Below are positions 44,442-52,823 of a DNA stretch of 64,000 nt, in pieces. The position numbers and the translations under genes were made by a program. The first letter of the stretch is position 1, and every line of letters begins with the position of its first letter. This DNA is from Cellulomonas sp. Root485 (GTDB taxonomy: Bacteria; Actinomycetota; Actinomycetes; Actinomycetales; Cellulomonadaceae). The notes under the pieces are model-generated. The model did not search any database. It was not told the DNA's origin and saw nothing but the letters and a program-made list of their open reading frames with translations. The DNA lies in contig NZ_LMFC01000001.1 of assembly GCF_001426705.1 (NCBI RefSeq), forward strand, positions 1,393,355 through 1,457,354, given 5' to 3'.

Positions 44442-45673
44442 TGGCCGGCGGGTCGAAGACGTTCGAGTACGCCGTCCGGGACAAGGGCGGCAAGATCGTC
44501 AAGGGTCGCGTCGAGGCGGTGAACCAGGCAGCCGTTGCCAACCGGCTGCGGGAGATGGGTCTCGCGGCCGTGTCGATCTCCGAGGTCAGCACCGGCGGGA
44601 TGAACGCCGAGATCAGCATCCCGGGCTTCGGCGGCAACAAGATCTCGCTCAAGGACCTGGCAATCATGTCCCGGCAGCTCTCGACCATGATCGACGCCGG
44701 GCTCTCGCTGCTGCGCGCGCTGACGATCCTTGCCGAGCAGACCGAGTCCAAGCCCTTGGCCAAGGTCGTCGCGCAGGTCCGCAACGACGTCGAGGTAGGC
44801 ACGGCGTTCTCGACGGCGCTCGGGAAGCACGCCGACGTCTTCCCGCCGCTCATGATCAACATGGTGAAGGCGGGCGAGGTCGGCGGCTTCCTCGACCAGA
44901 CCCTGATCTCGGTCGCCAACAACTTCGAGGCAGAGGTCAAGCTCCGCAACAAGATCAAGTCGGCGATGACCTACCCGGTCGTGGTCTTCATCATCGCGAT
45001 CCTGGCAACTGCGGGAATGCTGCTCTTCATCGTCCCCGTCTTCGCGGAGATGTTCGCCAACATGGGCGGAAAGCTTCCGTTGCCTACGCAGATCCTCATG
45101 TGGATGTCGCAGGCCCTGAAGATCCTCATTCTTCCGATGATCATCGCCTTTGTCGCCTTCTCGGTCTGGTGGGGAAAGCACAAGAACGACCGCGGAATTC
45201 GTGAGCGAGTGGACCCGTGGAAGCTCAAGGTGCCCGTTTTCGGGCAGTTGTTCCAGAAGATTGCCGTTTCTCGCTTCACGCGCAACTTCGGCACGATGAT
45301 CCATGCTGGCGTTCCGCTGCTGCAGGCGCTCGACATCGTCGGCGAGACGAGCGGAAACCTCGTGATCGAACGGGCCGCCAAGGCCGTCCAGGAGTCCGTG
45401 CGACGCGGAGAGTCACTGGCCGGGCCGTTGTCCCAGCACCCCGTCTTCCCTCCCATGGTGGTGCAGATGATGGCGGTCGGCGAGGACACCGGCGCCTTGG
45501 ACACGATGCTGGCCAAGGTCGCCGACTTCTACGACGACGAGGTCGAGTCCACGACGGAGCAGCTCACCAGCCTCATCGAGCCGCTCATGATCGTCGTCAT
45601 CGGCGCGATCGTCGGTGGCATGGTCATCGCGATGTACATGCCGATCTTCGGGGTCTTCGACCTCATCTCCTGA
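44441..45673 (+). CDS. pilC: Type IV pilus inner-membrane platform protein PilC
   Basis: A 410-aa GspF-family polytopic protein that couples the ATPases to pilin assembly. Two repeated T2SSF domains are present, each beginning near LSTMIDAGLSLLRAL (about 79-93) and FGTMIHAGVPLLQAL (about 283-297), with hydrophobic segments at about 180-210, 225-245 and 380-405. ATG overlaps the pilT stop. The second half uses more A/T-ending codons than its neighbours. A 19-bp terminator hairpin follows 8 nt after the stop. Confidence 0.95.
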   Translation: MAGGSKTFEYAVRDKGGKIVKGRVEAVNQAAVANRLREMGLAAVSISEVSTGGMNAEISIPGFGGNKISLKDLAIMSRQLSTMIDAGLSLLRALTILAEQTESKPLAKVVAQVRNDVEVGTAFSTALGKHADVFPPLMINMVKAGEVGGFLDQTLISVANNFEAEVKLRNKIKSAMTYPVVVFIIAILATAGMLLFIVPVFAEMFANMGGKLPLPTQILMWMSQALKILILPMIIAFVAFSVWWGKHKNDRGIRERVDPWKLKVPVFGQLFQKIAVSRFTRNFGTMIHAGVPLLQALDIVGETSGNLVIERAAKAVQESVRRGESLAGPLSQHPVFPPMVVQMMAVGEDTGALDTMLAKVADFYDDEVESTTEQLTSLIEPLMIVVIGAIVGGMVIAMYMPIFGVFDLIS

Positions 45674-45681
45674 CCTCAGCG

Positions 45682-45723
45682 CGACGCCGGGTGCCTGCTC
45701 GTCCGAGCAGGCACCCGGCGTCG
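45682..45723 (+). terminator. 19-bp perfect terminator hairpin after pilC
   Basis: CGACGCCGGGTGCCTGCTC pairs without a mismatch with its reverse complement around a GTCC loop. It isolates pilT-pilC from pilA. The C(GTCC)G apex is the same as in the pilT leader hairpin. Confidence 0.8.
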
Positions 45724-45811
45724 TCTCGCGTCTCAGGGCAGTGGTTCCAGGCACCGGTCGGTGGGTGCGCTGCTCCGATCGAGCGAATTAACAACTGGAT
45801 CGTCCAGGAGT

Positions 45812-45839
45812 TCAAGTCCCGAGCGATCCGAACCGATTC
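45812..45839 (+). promoter_or_regulatory. Sigma-28-type promoter of pilA
   Basis: TCAA (45812-45815), 16 nt, then ACCGATTC (45832-45839). It lies in the relatively A/T-rich gap after the pilC terminator. The leader to the pilA ATG is about 70 nt and includes a 5-bp hairpin (45858-45872). Confidence 0.65.
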
Positions 45840-45916
45840 TCGATCTGCATGACTGAACCGGCATCACGCCGGACTGACAGTGACCACGATTCCCCCTCAT
45901 GACCAGGGAGCACACA

Positions 45917-46360
45917 ATGATCGCTCGCATTCAGAAGTCGATGAAGGAGAAGGACCAGGGCTTCACCCTGATCGAGCTCCTCGTCGTGATGATCATCATC
46001 GGTATCCTCGCGGCCATCGCGATCCCGGTGTTCCTCAACCAGCGCAAGAAGGCCGTCGACACGTCGGCCAAGGCTGACGTCTCGACCATCGGCAAGGAGG
46101 TCGCCACCTGGTACGTGGACGGCGACTCGGCCACGCAGGTCGCCGTCGGCGGCGGCAACGGCTCGGACTACACCGTGGCGGCGCAGTCGATCGGGAACTC
46201 CAGCCCCAAGCTCGGCGTCCCGACGATCTCCTTCACCGCTGCCGCCGGTGGCGACATGTCGACCACGTGGTGCGTCACGCTCCCGGTCGACGCCGGTGCG
46301 GGCACGCTCACGAACGTCTTCTACTCCGCGGCGAACGGTCTCTCGACGACCGCCTGCTGA
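45917..46360 (+). CDS. pilA: Major type IV pilin PilA
   Basis: A 147-aa prepilin. The leader ends in KDQG, cleaved before FTLIELLVVMIIIGILAAIA (residues 16-35), with the conserved Glu at mature position 5. The globular part is small and has a Cys pair (WC near 115 and the C-terminal AC) that would close a D-region loop. ATG at 45917 is preferred because AGGGAG lies 6 nt upstream; ATG at 45899 is in frame but has no ribosome-binding site. It has its own sigma-28-type promoter and terminator, as expected for the most abundant subunit. Confidence 0.93.
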   Translation: MIARIQKSMKEKDQGFTLIELLVVMIIIGILAAIAIPVFLNQRKKAVDTSAKADVSTIGKEVATWYVDGDSATQVAVGGGNGSDYTVAAQSIGNSSPKLGVPTISFTAAAGGDMSTTWCVTLPVDAGAGTLTNVFYSAANGLSTTAC

Positions 46361-46379
46361 TTCCAGCACACGCCTGAGG

Positions 46380-46411
46380 CGTGGGGCGGGGGCACATGCC
46401 TCCGCCCCACG
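46380..46411 (+). terminator. Terminator after pilA
   Basis: CGTGGGGCGGGGGC pairs with GCCTCCGCCCCACG (14 bp, one G-U) and is followed by TCTTTGGGTTTGG, the most T-rich terminator tail in the window. Partial read-through would express the first minor-pilin trio at a lower level. Confidence 0.8.
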
Positions 46412-46489
46412 TCTTTGGGTTTGGTGCACCTGGTGGCAAGGCCAGCTGGCCCGCCACGCGGTGCCCGCACACGTACGACACCTGCGTTT

Positions 46490-46510
46490 CGCAGTTCCGC
46501 CGGAACTGCG
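46490..46510. promoter_or_regulatory. 9-bp inverted repeat before the first minor-pilin trio
   Basis: CGCAGTTCC and GGAACTGCG form a perfect palindrome around GCC, 14 nt before the ribosome-binding site of the first PilV-like gene. It could be an operator or an mRNA hairpin. No sigma-28-type promoter is found in this gap. Confidence 0.5.
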
Positions 46511-46535
46511 CTCCGGTCGTCGATGGGGAACAGAC

Positions 46536-47603
46536 GTGAGCAAGGGGTTCAGACAGCCCGCGCGGCGGGTCGACAGCGGCATGTCGCTGATCGAGGTCGT
46601 CATCGCGATGGTGGTCCTCGGCGCGATGTCGGTCGCCGTGATCGGCGTCATCATGAACACCCAGTCCCTCGGAGTGGCGAACCGCGCCCGGGTCGCTGCC
46701 TCGAACCTCGCTGCCCGTGACCTTGACATCGTGCGCGAGCAGTTCACCCGGTCACCGGCGTCGCCGATGGCCGTGGCCAACGCCGGTACGCAGGTCAACC
46801 CCAACCCGCTGCCCGGGCAGACCGCCGGACAGCCGATGGTCATGGACGGCAAGGCCTACACGCTGACGCGCACGGTCGCGTGGAACGTCACGGGGTCGGG
46901 TGCCTCCGCGTGCGACGGCGGGTCTCTCGTCCTGTACCCGACGCTCCGGGTCACGATCACCGTGACCTGGGCGGACATGGGCGCTGTGAAGCCGGTCGTC
47001 ACGAACGCCTCCCTCGCCCCGAAGAAGGACGACGGCGTCCAGGGCACCGCGTCGTTCGTCGCCGTGAAGGTGACCGACGCGGCCGGTGCGGCGAGCCCCG
47101 GTCGTGGCGTGCAGGTCTGGTCGGCCTCCGAGACGAAGAACGGAGTGACTGACACGTCCGGGTGCGCGGTCATCCAGGTCAGCCCCGGCGCAGCAGGCGC
47201 GACGTACGACGCCAGGGTCACCGACGCCGGCTACGTCGACCTCAGCGCCACACCGACCCCGACCAAGTCCGTCGGCATGGTCGCGACTGGCCAGCTCGTC
47301 AACAACGTCACCTTCGCCTACGACCGAGCGGGCTCGGTCACGCTCCACCTCGTCGACGAGAGCGGCGCCCCGGTTCCGCCCAGCGCGGTCGTCGGTGGCC
47401 AGATCACGTTGGTCGCCTCGGAGTTCTCGGGGGCCAGCGGGGCCCGTACGGTGCCTGCGACGGCGTCGGACATCACGGTCACGGGGCTGTGGCCGACCCT
47501 CTACGGGGCCCACCCGGGGACGACGCCACCGGCCACCGGCTACACGACCACCCCACTGCCGGCCGGCGGCTCCGTGGACATCGATGTGGTGGTGACCCCG
47601 TGA
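46536..47603 (+). CDS. Minor pilin, PilV-like, with Ig-like/carboxypeptidase-regulatory C-terminus (trio 1)
   Basis: A 355-aa prepilin-like protein. The leader ends in DSG before MSLIEVVIAMVVLGAMSV (about 16-33), with Glu5 kept. A PilV-like region to about residue 150 is followed by two beta-rich units that resemble carboxypeptidase-regulatory/invasin-type domains (FVAVKVTDAAGAASPGRGVQV, about 170-190, and SVTLHLVDESGAPVPPSAVV, about 267-286). Such domains on a pilus tip suggest adhesion. GTG at 46536 follows GGGGAA. Its stop overlaps the next start (GTGA). It probably depends on read-through from pilA. Confidence 0.8.
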   Translation: MSKGFRQPARRVDSGMSLIEVVIAMVVLGAMSVAVIGVIMNTQSLGVANRARVAASNLAARDLDIVREQFTRSPASPMAVANAGTQVNPNPLPGQTAGQPMVMDGKAYTLTRTVAWNVTGSGASACDGGSLVLYPTLRVTITVTWADMGAVKPVVTNASLAPKKDDGVQGTASFVAVKVTDAAGAASPGRGVQVWSASETKNGVTDTSGCAVIQVSPGAAGATYDARVTDAGYVDLSATPTPTKSVGMVATGQLVNNVTFAYDRAGSVTLHLVDESGAPVPPSAVVGGQITLVASEFSGASGARTVPATASDITVTGLWPTLYGAHPGTTPPATGYTTTPLPAGGSVDIDVVVTP

Positions 47604-48352
47604 CGCCGCACCGCGCCGCGGACGATCGCGGTACCTCGATCACGGAGCTCCTGATCAGCATGATGCTCCTCGCGGTGGTCATCGCGACCACCGCGACGAT
47701 GACCATCAGCTTCCAGCGCACGAACAGCCAGAACATCGCCCGGCAGGACCAGATCGACGTGGCTCGATCGGCGACCGAGCGGATCACCAAGACGATCAGG
47801 ACGGCGATCAAGCCGAGCCAGCTGCCCGGGTGTACGGCAACGGCGTGCGATGTCGACGCGTTCATCTCGGCGAGCCAGACGAGCATGCAGTTCTACGCGA
47901 ACCTGCAGAACGCCTCGAACCTCGTCGGTCCCCGACGCGTGACCTACTCGCTGGCGACCACCGGTCCCGACGCCGGAAAGCTTGTCGAGAAGGTCCAGGT
48001 GCCCGACTCGGCAACTCCCGGGGCCGCGGGGTACGTGTACTGCAACGCCGAGCTCGCGGGCGCTTCCGCCGCCTGTAAGGCGCGCCTGACCGTGCGGACG
48101 CTCGCGAAGGGGGTGCTGTCGTCCGGTTCGCAGCCCCTGTTCCGCTACTTCGGGACCACGGGCGCCGAGCTCCCGCTGACGCCAGGCGTGCCCCTGACCG
48201 CAGCCCAGATCGAGGAGGTCCTCTCGGTCGAGATCCTCGTCAAGGTCCAAAGCCCGAGCCCATCACGACCCAAGCCGACCACGTACATCCAACGCGTGCT
48301 CCTTCCCAACACCCAGGCCGTACTTCGCAACGATGTGGGGGCGACGCCATGA
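47600..48352 (+). CDS. Minor pilin, PilW-like (trio 1)
   Basis: A 250-aa prepilin-like protein. The leader ends in DRG before TSITELLISMMLLAVVIATT (about 12-31), with Glu5 present. The remaining 200 residues are polar and contain a few cysteines. The GTG start overlaps the PilV-like stop and its stop overlaps the PilX-like ATG. The name is based on order (V-W-X) and the N-terminal helix; the rest is too divergent for a sure match. Confidence 0.78.
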   Translation: MTPHRAADDRGTSITELLISMMLLAVVIATTATMTISFQRTNSQNIARQDQIDVARSATERITKTIRTAIKPSQLPGCTATACDVDAFISASQTSMQFYANLQNASNLVGPRRVTYSLATTGPDAGKLVEKVQVPDSATPGAAGYVYCNAELAGASAACKARLTVRTLAKGVLSSGSQPLFRYFGTTGAELPLTPGVPLTAAQIEEVLSVEILVKVQSPSPSRPKPTTYIQRVLLPNTQAVLRNDVGATP

Positions 48353-50217
48353 GGCGCCGACAGGTTCTCTTCTCGGCTCTGCGTCCGCACCGGCAGCCTG
48401 ACGACGGTGCGGGGCTCGTGCTCGTGATCGGCTCGATGCTCATCCTCGCGATGCTGGCCGTGACTGCGCTGACCTACTCGATGAGCAGCCAGAAGTTCGC
48501 CCGGTACGACCAGGACTACGCCGCCGCCATGGCTGCGGCGCAGTCCGGCGTCGAGGACTTCATCAGCCGAATCAACCGCGACGACGCGTACGGCTACACC
48601 CCCGACTGCACCAACCCCGCCTGGAAAGGCAGCACCGGAACCAACCACTGCGGCTGGACGGCAACGACCGTGCCCGGGTGGTCGCCGGTCGTCCCGGGGG
48701 AGACCGGCCCGAAGGCGGCCTGGTTCCACTACTCGGTCGACAGCTCCGCGAGCGCCAGCGGTCAGTACAAGGTCGTGTCCACCGGTCGCGTGAACGACGT
48801 GTACCGCACGGTCGACGTGACGGTGGGCAAGGGCGGGTCCACCGACTACGTCTATTACACCGACTTCGAGTCCGCAGACCCTGCCAACGTGCAGGCCTAC
48901 CCGACCAAGCCCGTGAAGACGATCTGCGGCGGCCTCGGCAACAGCCTCGCCAAGTACTGGTGGCAGGGGCGATCGACGACGTCGCCCGCATGCAACGAGA
49001 TCCAGTTCATCGGTGGGGACGTGCTCGACGGGGAGGTCTTCACCAACGACACGATCCTCGCGAACGCGAACGGCAGCGGCGTCAAGCCGATGTTCACCAA
49101 GCAGGTCTGGACCGCGACGCCGTCGTGCGCGACCCCGGGCGCATCGAACTCGAACTGGGAGGACGCCTGCCTGCGTGCCGGAAGTGTCGCGAACTTCAAC
49201 AGCGTGAAGCCGCAGTACCACAAGGCGCTCTACCTGCCCGACTCCTCGGCGGCGTTCGTCGACCACCCGGGATGCCACTACTTCGGCGCGACGAGGATCA
49301 TCTTCAGCAACGACGGCTACATGCGTGTCTGGAACGCGAAGTCCGTGAACAACGACACGCCCCCGGTGGCGGTCCCGTTGCCCGGCGGCACGACGCCTGA
49401 CTGCGGCACGGTTGCACAGCTCAACGCCACGACCGGCTTCAAGACGCTGGTCCCGACCGAGATGGTCGTCTACGTCGCGCCGTCGACGGCCGTGAAGCGC
49501 CAGTGCTACGCGGGTGAGATCGGGGGAGAGTCGGGGTCGGCCCTGCCCTTGGGCACGTTCTCCGCGTCCAAGGCGGCCGGGCCGACCTCTGGCTCGGACA
49601 AGTACAAGGCCGACGCCAACATGCTCGAGGCGACCAAGTACTGCAACGAGGGCAACCTCTACGCCGAAGGCATCGTCAAGGGGCGCGTGACGCTCGCGGC
49701 CGCGCAGTCGATCGTGGTGACCGGTGACCTCGTCCTCGCCGGTGGTGCGAACGGGCCCGACATGCTTGGCCTCGTCGCCACCAACGCCGTCGAGATATTC
49801 CACCCGCGGGTCGGGGATGTGAAGGCGACGTCGTCGACCCCACGGAAGTGGGAGACGGAGACGGAGAACGACGCCGAGGACTCGACCTGGCCGAAGCGCT
49901 ACAAGGACCCGACCACCAACACCTTCGTACCGAGTGACGGGCTTCAGATCACGGGCTCGATCCAGACCTTGCAGCACTCGTTCCTCGTGCAGAAGTACGA
50001 CGTCGGGGGAAGCGCCGGCAACTTGATGGTGTGGGGGTCGATCGCCCAGCGGTGGCGCGGGATCGTCGGCAGGGGCTCGAACGGGTACATCAAGAAGTAC
50101 TCCTACGACCCGCGCCTGGTCTACTCGGCGCCGCCGTACTTCCCCAAGTGGGCAAATTCCAAGTACTCCGTCCGGTACAGCGGCGAGATCACCACGCCCA
50201 CGACGTCGAAGCCGTGA
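48349..50217 (+). CDS. Large PilX-like minor pilus protein (trio 1)
   Basis: A 622-aa protein. The N-terminus DDGAGLVLVIGSMLILAMLAVTAL (about 18-41, hydrophobic without Glu5) is like PilX proteins, whose N-terminal helix is inserted without the usual processing motif. It is followed by about 560 residues with many cysteines and repeats of G/V/N-rich beta strands (IQFIGGDVLDGEVFTNDTIL, GIVKGRVTLAAAQSIVVTGD), suggestive of a beta-helix. Canonical PilX is under 200 aa, so this is a major enlargement. The ATG overlaps the PilW-like stop. Likely exposed on or near the pilus tip. Confidence 0.78.
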   Translation: MRRRQVLFSALRPHRQPDDGAGLVLVIGSMLILAMLAVTALTYSMSSQKFARYDQDYAAAMAAAQSGVEDFISRINRDDAYGYTPDCTNPAWKGSTGTNHCGWTATTVPGWSPVVPGETGPKAAWFHYSVDSSASASGQYKVVSTGRVNDVYRTVDVTVGKGGSTDYVYYTDFESADPANVQAYPTKPVKTICGGLGNSLAKYWWQGRSTTSPACNEIQFIGGDVLDGEVFTNDTILANANGSGVKPMFTKQVWTATPSCATPGASNSNWEDACLRAGSVANFNSVKPQYHKALYLPDSSAAFVDHPGCHYFGATRIIFSNDGYMRVWNAKSVNNDTPPVAVPLPGGTTPDCGTVAQLNATTGFKTLVPTEMVVYVAPSTAVKRQCYAGEIGGESGSALPLGTFSASKAAGPTSGSDKYKADANMLEATKYCNEGNLYAEGIVKGRVTLAAAQSIVVTGDLVLAGGANGPDMLGLVATNAVEIFHPRVGDVKATSSTPRKWETETENDAEDSTWPKRYKDPTTNTFVPSDGLQITGSIQTLQHSFLVQKYDVGGSAGNLMVWGSIAQRWRGIVGRGSNGYIKKYSYDPRLVYSAPPYFPKWANSKYSVRYSGEITTPTTSKP

Positions 50218-50253
50218 CCGGTGCAGCCGTTCGGAGGTCATCGTCCGCCGGGC

Positions 50254-50281
50254 TCAAGTTCGAGCCTGCACGTGCCGTAGC
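50254..50281 (+). promoter_or_regulatory. Sigma-28-type promoter of minor-pilin trio 2
   Basis: TCAA (50254-50257), 16 nt, then GCCGTAGC (50274-50281). The -10 is imperfect after GCCG, but the upstream CTCAAGT and the spacing equal those of the other pilus sites. The leader to the GTG is about 75 nt. Confidence 0.5.
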
Positions 50282-50362
50282 GCCCTTGGAGCTCGGGTTC
50301 GCAGCAACGCTCCCGCACCGTCGGTGTGCGTCGACGAGGGTGCCTGAAAGGGTGGGTCTGCA

Positions 50363-52162
50363 GTGAGAGAACGTCTTCGTGGACGGATCGCAGGAGCAGA
50401 GCGGGATCGTGGCTTCACGCTGATCGAGGTCATCGTGGCGATGTTCGTCACCGTCGCCGTGATGCTGTCCCTGTCGTACTCGGTGATCTCCAGCCTCAAG
50501 ACGATCCAGCAGGCCCGGCAGCGCCAGACGGCCACCGCGCTCGCCACGCAGCAGCTGGAACGAGTGCGCGCGCTCCCGTACGACACGGTGACGCAGCCCA
50601 ACGCGACGATGGGCATCAAGACCGGTCTCCAGTACGTCACCACCGTCAGTGGGGTGCCCCGGTTCACGCCGCCGGCGTCCCTCCTGCCGAGCGTGTCCGA
50701 GCCGATGGTCGTCAACACCATCTCCGGGCAGTGGACCGACGAGCTGGTCAACGGCGTCACCTACCGGGTGCAGACCTACGTCACGAAGGCCACGGCCACG
50801 ACGTCGGGATCGCAGCCGTTCAACATCACCGCCGTCGTGCGGTGGAAGAGCACCGTCGTCCCCGCGGGTCGGGAGACCGCGCTGCGCTCGACGACCTTCT
50901 CTCCCGCGGGCTGTCTGTCCACGGCGACCAGCCCGTTCGCCGCCCCCTGCCAGGCGTACTTCACGGTGCGTGCGGGTGAGGCGTTGAGCGGCGTGACGGT
51001 CACGGACCCCCTCAACTCCTCTCTGCCGATGCTCGGACTGGACGCCTCGAAGCTCCAGCTCGACTTCGCGAGCACGTCGACGAACTTCCTCGTCGAGCAG
51101 ACGGCCAACGGCACGGCGGGTGCCGCGACATCCGGTGCAGCCCGGGTCGATGCGAGCACGACGGAGACCGGTGGAGAGTCCGTCGGTGTCGCCGTCGACT
51201 CCGACCCGTCATCGGTGCCCGCGCAGGCGCTCAGCGGGAACACCCCGGCACACTCCGCGAGCACGCTCACGACCTCCGGCTCTGCCGGCAGCCTGAGCCT
51301 GCGACCGTCGACCGCCGACTCCGGATCGTCGCGCGCCGCGATCTTCGCCGACACGGCGACGTGCGTCGGGGCATCGGGCACTTCGTTGACGACCGGGCCT
51401 GCGTCGATGCTGCGGCCGTGCGCGTCGTCCACGCTCCAGGCCGCAGGGTCGGCGGCGGCGCTCACCTACACGTCGCCCAGCGGGTCCCCTGTGACCATCG
51501 CTTCGTTCGGCACGGGCGGCGCACCGTCGCGCGCGGTGGCGGCGATCCTCGGCTCGAACAACGTCGGAGCCTGTGCGGCCGGCGGCAACGTGGACTGTGG
51601 GCACGCCGCCTCGTCTCGCTCCATCGGGACGACCGGGTTCGCCAGCTCATCGTTCGTGAACGCGCCCGCGGCATTCACACCGGGGAACGGTCTGTGGTCC
51701 GTGAGCGGGCTGCAGGAGTTCGTCCGCGCGGAGGAGGGGTACGGCGCAGGGACGTGGAACTTCACCAGGGCCGGCACCCTGACCGTCTGGAACGGCACCG
51801 GCTACACCACGGTCGACCTCTCCGCCTACCAGACCCCGGCCACGGGGACCGTCACGGCATCGGACACGTTCGACATCCCGCTCACCACGGTCGACTATGC
51901 GGACGTCTCGATCGACTACGAGGGGACGGTGACTGTCCAGCGGCCGAAGGTCGTCCGCATCCCCGCGACGCGGACCGGCCCACTGGCGACGATCTGCAAG
52001 ACCGACGCGTGCGAGACCTCGGTCGACGCGTCGGGATCCGTGACGTCGCAGGTGACGGTGACGATCCGCAGCGGTGCCACGGTGCTCACGTCCTTCGCCG
52101 TGGTCAGCGACCTCGGCGGCGTCACCGCCGACGCGACCTACAAGGCGGCCGCAAATGCGTGA
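50363..52162 (+). CDS. Large minor pilin, PilV-like (trio 2)
   Basis: A 599-aa prepilin-like protein. The leader ends in RDRG before FTLIEVIVAMFVTVAVMLSL (about 17-36), with Glu5 kept. The first 160 residues are PilV-like (ATQQLERVRALPYD). The remaining 400 residues are rich in S, T, A and G, with beta-like stretches, and no family is recognised. GTG at 50363 has AAAGGGTGGG upstream. It overlaps the PilW-like gene by 8 bases. It is the longest of the PilV-like proteins here and probably an exposed, surface-variable subunit. Confidence 0.8.
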   Translation: MRERLRGRIAGAERDRGFTLIEVIVAMFVTVAVMLSLSYSVISSLKTIQQARQRQTATALATQQLERVRALPYDTVTQPNATMGIKTGLQYVTTVSGVPRFTPPASLLPSVSEPMVVNTISGQWTDELVNGVTYRVQTYVTKATATTSGSQPFNITAVVRWKSTVVPAGRETALRSTTFSPAGCLSTATSPFAAPCQAYFTVRAGEALSGVTVTDPLNSSLPMLGLDASKLQLDFASTSTNFLVEQTANGTAGAATSGAARVDASTTETGGESVGVAVDSDPSSVPAQALSGNTPAHSASTLTTSGSAGSLSLRPSTADSGSSRAAIFADTATCVGASGTSLTTGPASMLRPCASSTLQAAGSAAALTYTSPSGSPVTIASFGTGGAPSRAVAAILGSNNVGACAAGGNVDCGHAASSRSIGTTGFASSSFVNAPAAFTPGNGLWSVSGLQEFVRAEEGYGAGTWNFTRAGTLTVWNGTGYTTVDLSAYQTPATGTVTASDTFDIPLTTVDYADVSIDYEGTVTVQRPKVVRIPATRTGPLATICKTDACETSVDASGSVTSQVTVTIRSGATVLTSFAVVSDLGGVTADATYKAAANA

Positions 52163-52823
52163 GCTACGGAGCCGCCTGCGGGACGCCCGCAGGCGTGCGG
52201 GCGACGACTCGGGCATGACCCTCACCGAGCTCCTGGTCTCGATGATCGTCTTCTCGATGTCGATGGCCCTGATCATGGGCGCGGTGACCGTGGTCGTCGG
52301 CATCACCAAGGAGGCGCAGGGCGCGTCCGACGCGGTGTTCGCGACGCGCCAGGCCCTCGCGACGATCGATCGGCAGGTGCGGTCGGGCAACGTCCTGTTC
52401 AGCCCCGCCGACGAGGTCGCCTACATCTCGACCTGTCAGGACCTGGGCACGAACAAGGGCTCCTGCATGCGCATCTTCACCCAGTCCAACGGTGACGAGA
52501 AGTGCGTCCAGTGGCAGATGGCCCCGGACGGAGCAGGGAGCGGCCTGTACAAGCTCCAGATGCGCAGCTGGGAGACGACCTGGCAGACCGGCGGCTCGGT
52601 CACCGGCTGGGGTGTCGTCGCGCGTGGTCTGACGATGTCCGACGCTCCGTTCGAGCTCGACGTCGGCGCGGGGAACATCTACGGCGAGCGACTGCTCAAG
52701 GTGCACCTCGTCGCACGCAACGCGGACACCGGCCGGGACGTCGCGATCGACGCGTCCATCTCGGGCCGCAACACCAGCTACGGCTACACGGGGAGCCAGT
52801 GCACCCCGGTCCCGCCGGTATGA
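52155..52823 (+). CDS. Minor pilin, PilW-like (trio 2)
   Basis: A 222-aa prepilin-like protein. The leader ends in DDSG before MTLTELLVSMIVFSMSMALI (about 21-40), with Glu5 present. The mature part contains four cysteines and a pilin-like helix (ATRQALATIDRQVRSGN). ATG at 52155 overlaps the PilV-like stop and its own stop overlaps the next ATG. Equivalent in place and size to the PilW-like gene of trio 1 although divergent in sequence. Confidence 0.8.
   Translation: MRELRSRLRDARRRAGDDSGMTLTELLVSMIVFSMSMALIMGAVTVVVGITKEAQGASDAVFATRQALATIDRQVRSGNVLFSPADEVAYISTCQDLGTNKGSCMRIFTQSNGDEKCVQWQMAPDGAGSGLYKLQMRSWETTWQTGGSVTGWGVVARGLTMSDAPFELDVGAGNIYGERLLKVHLVARNADTGRDVAIDASISGRNTSYGYTGSQCTPVPPV

Noticed and set aside
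46519-46526. Sigma-28-type promoter before the first minor-pilin trio (GTCGATGG)
   Set aside because: No TCAA-like element is present 16 nt upstream, and the box lies only 10 nt from the start codon.
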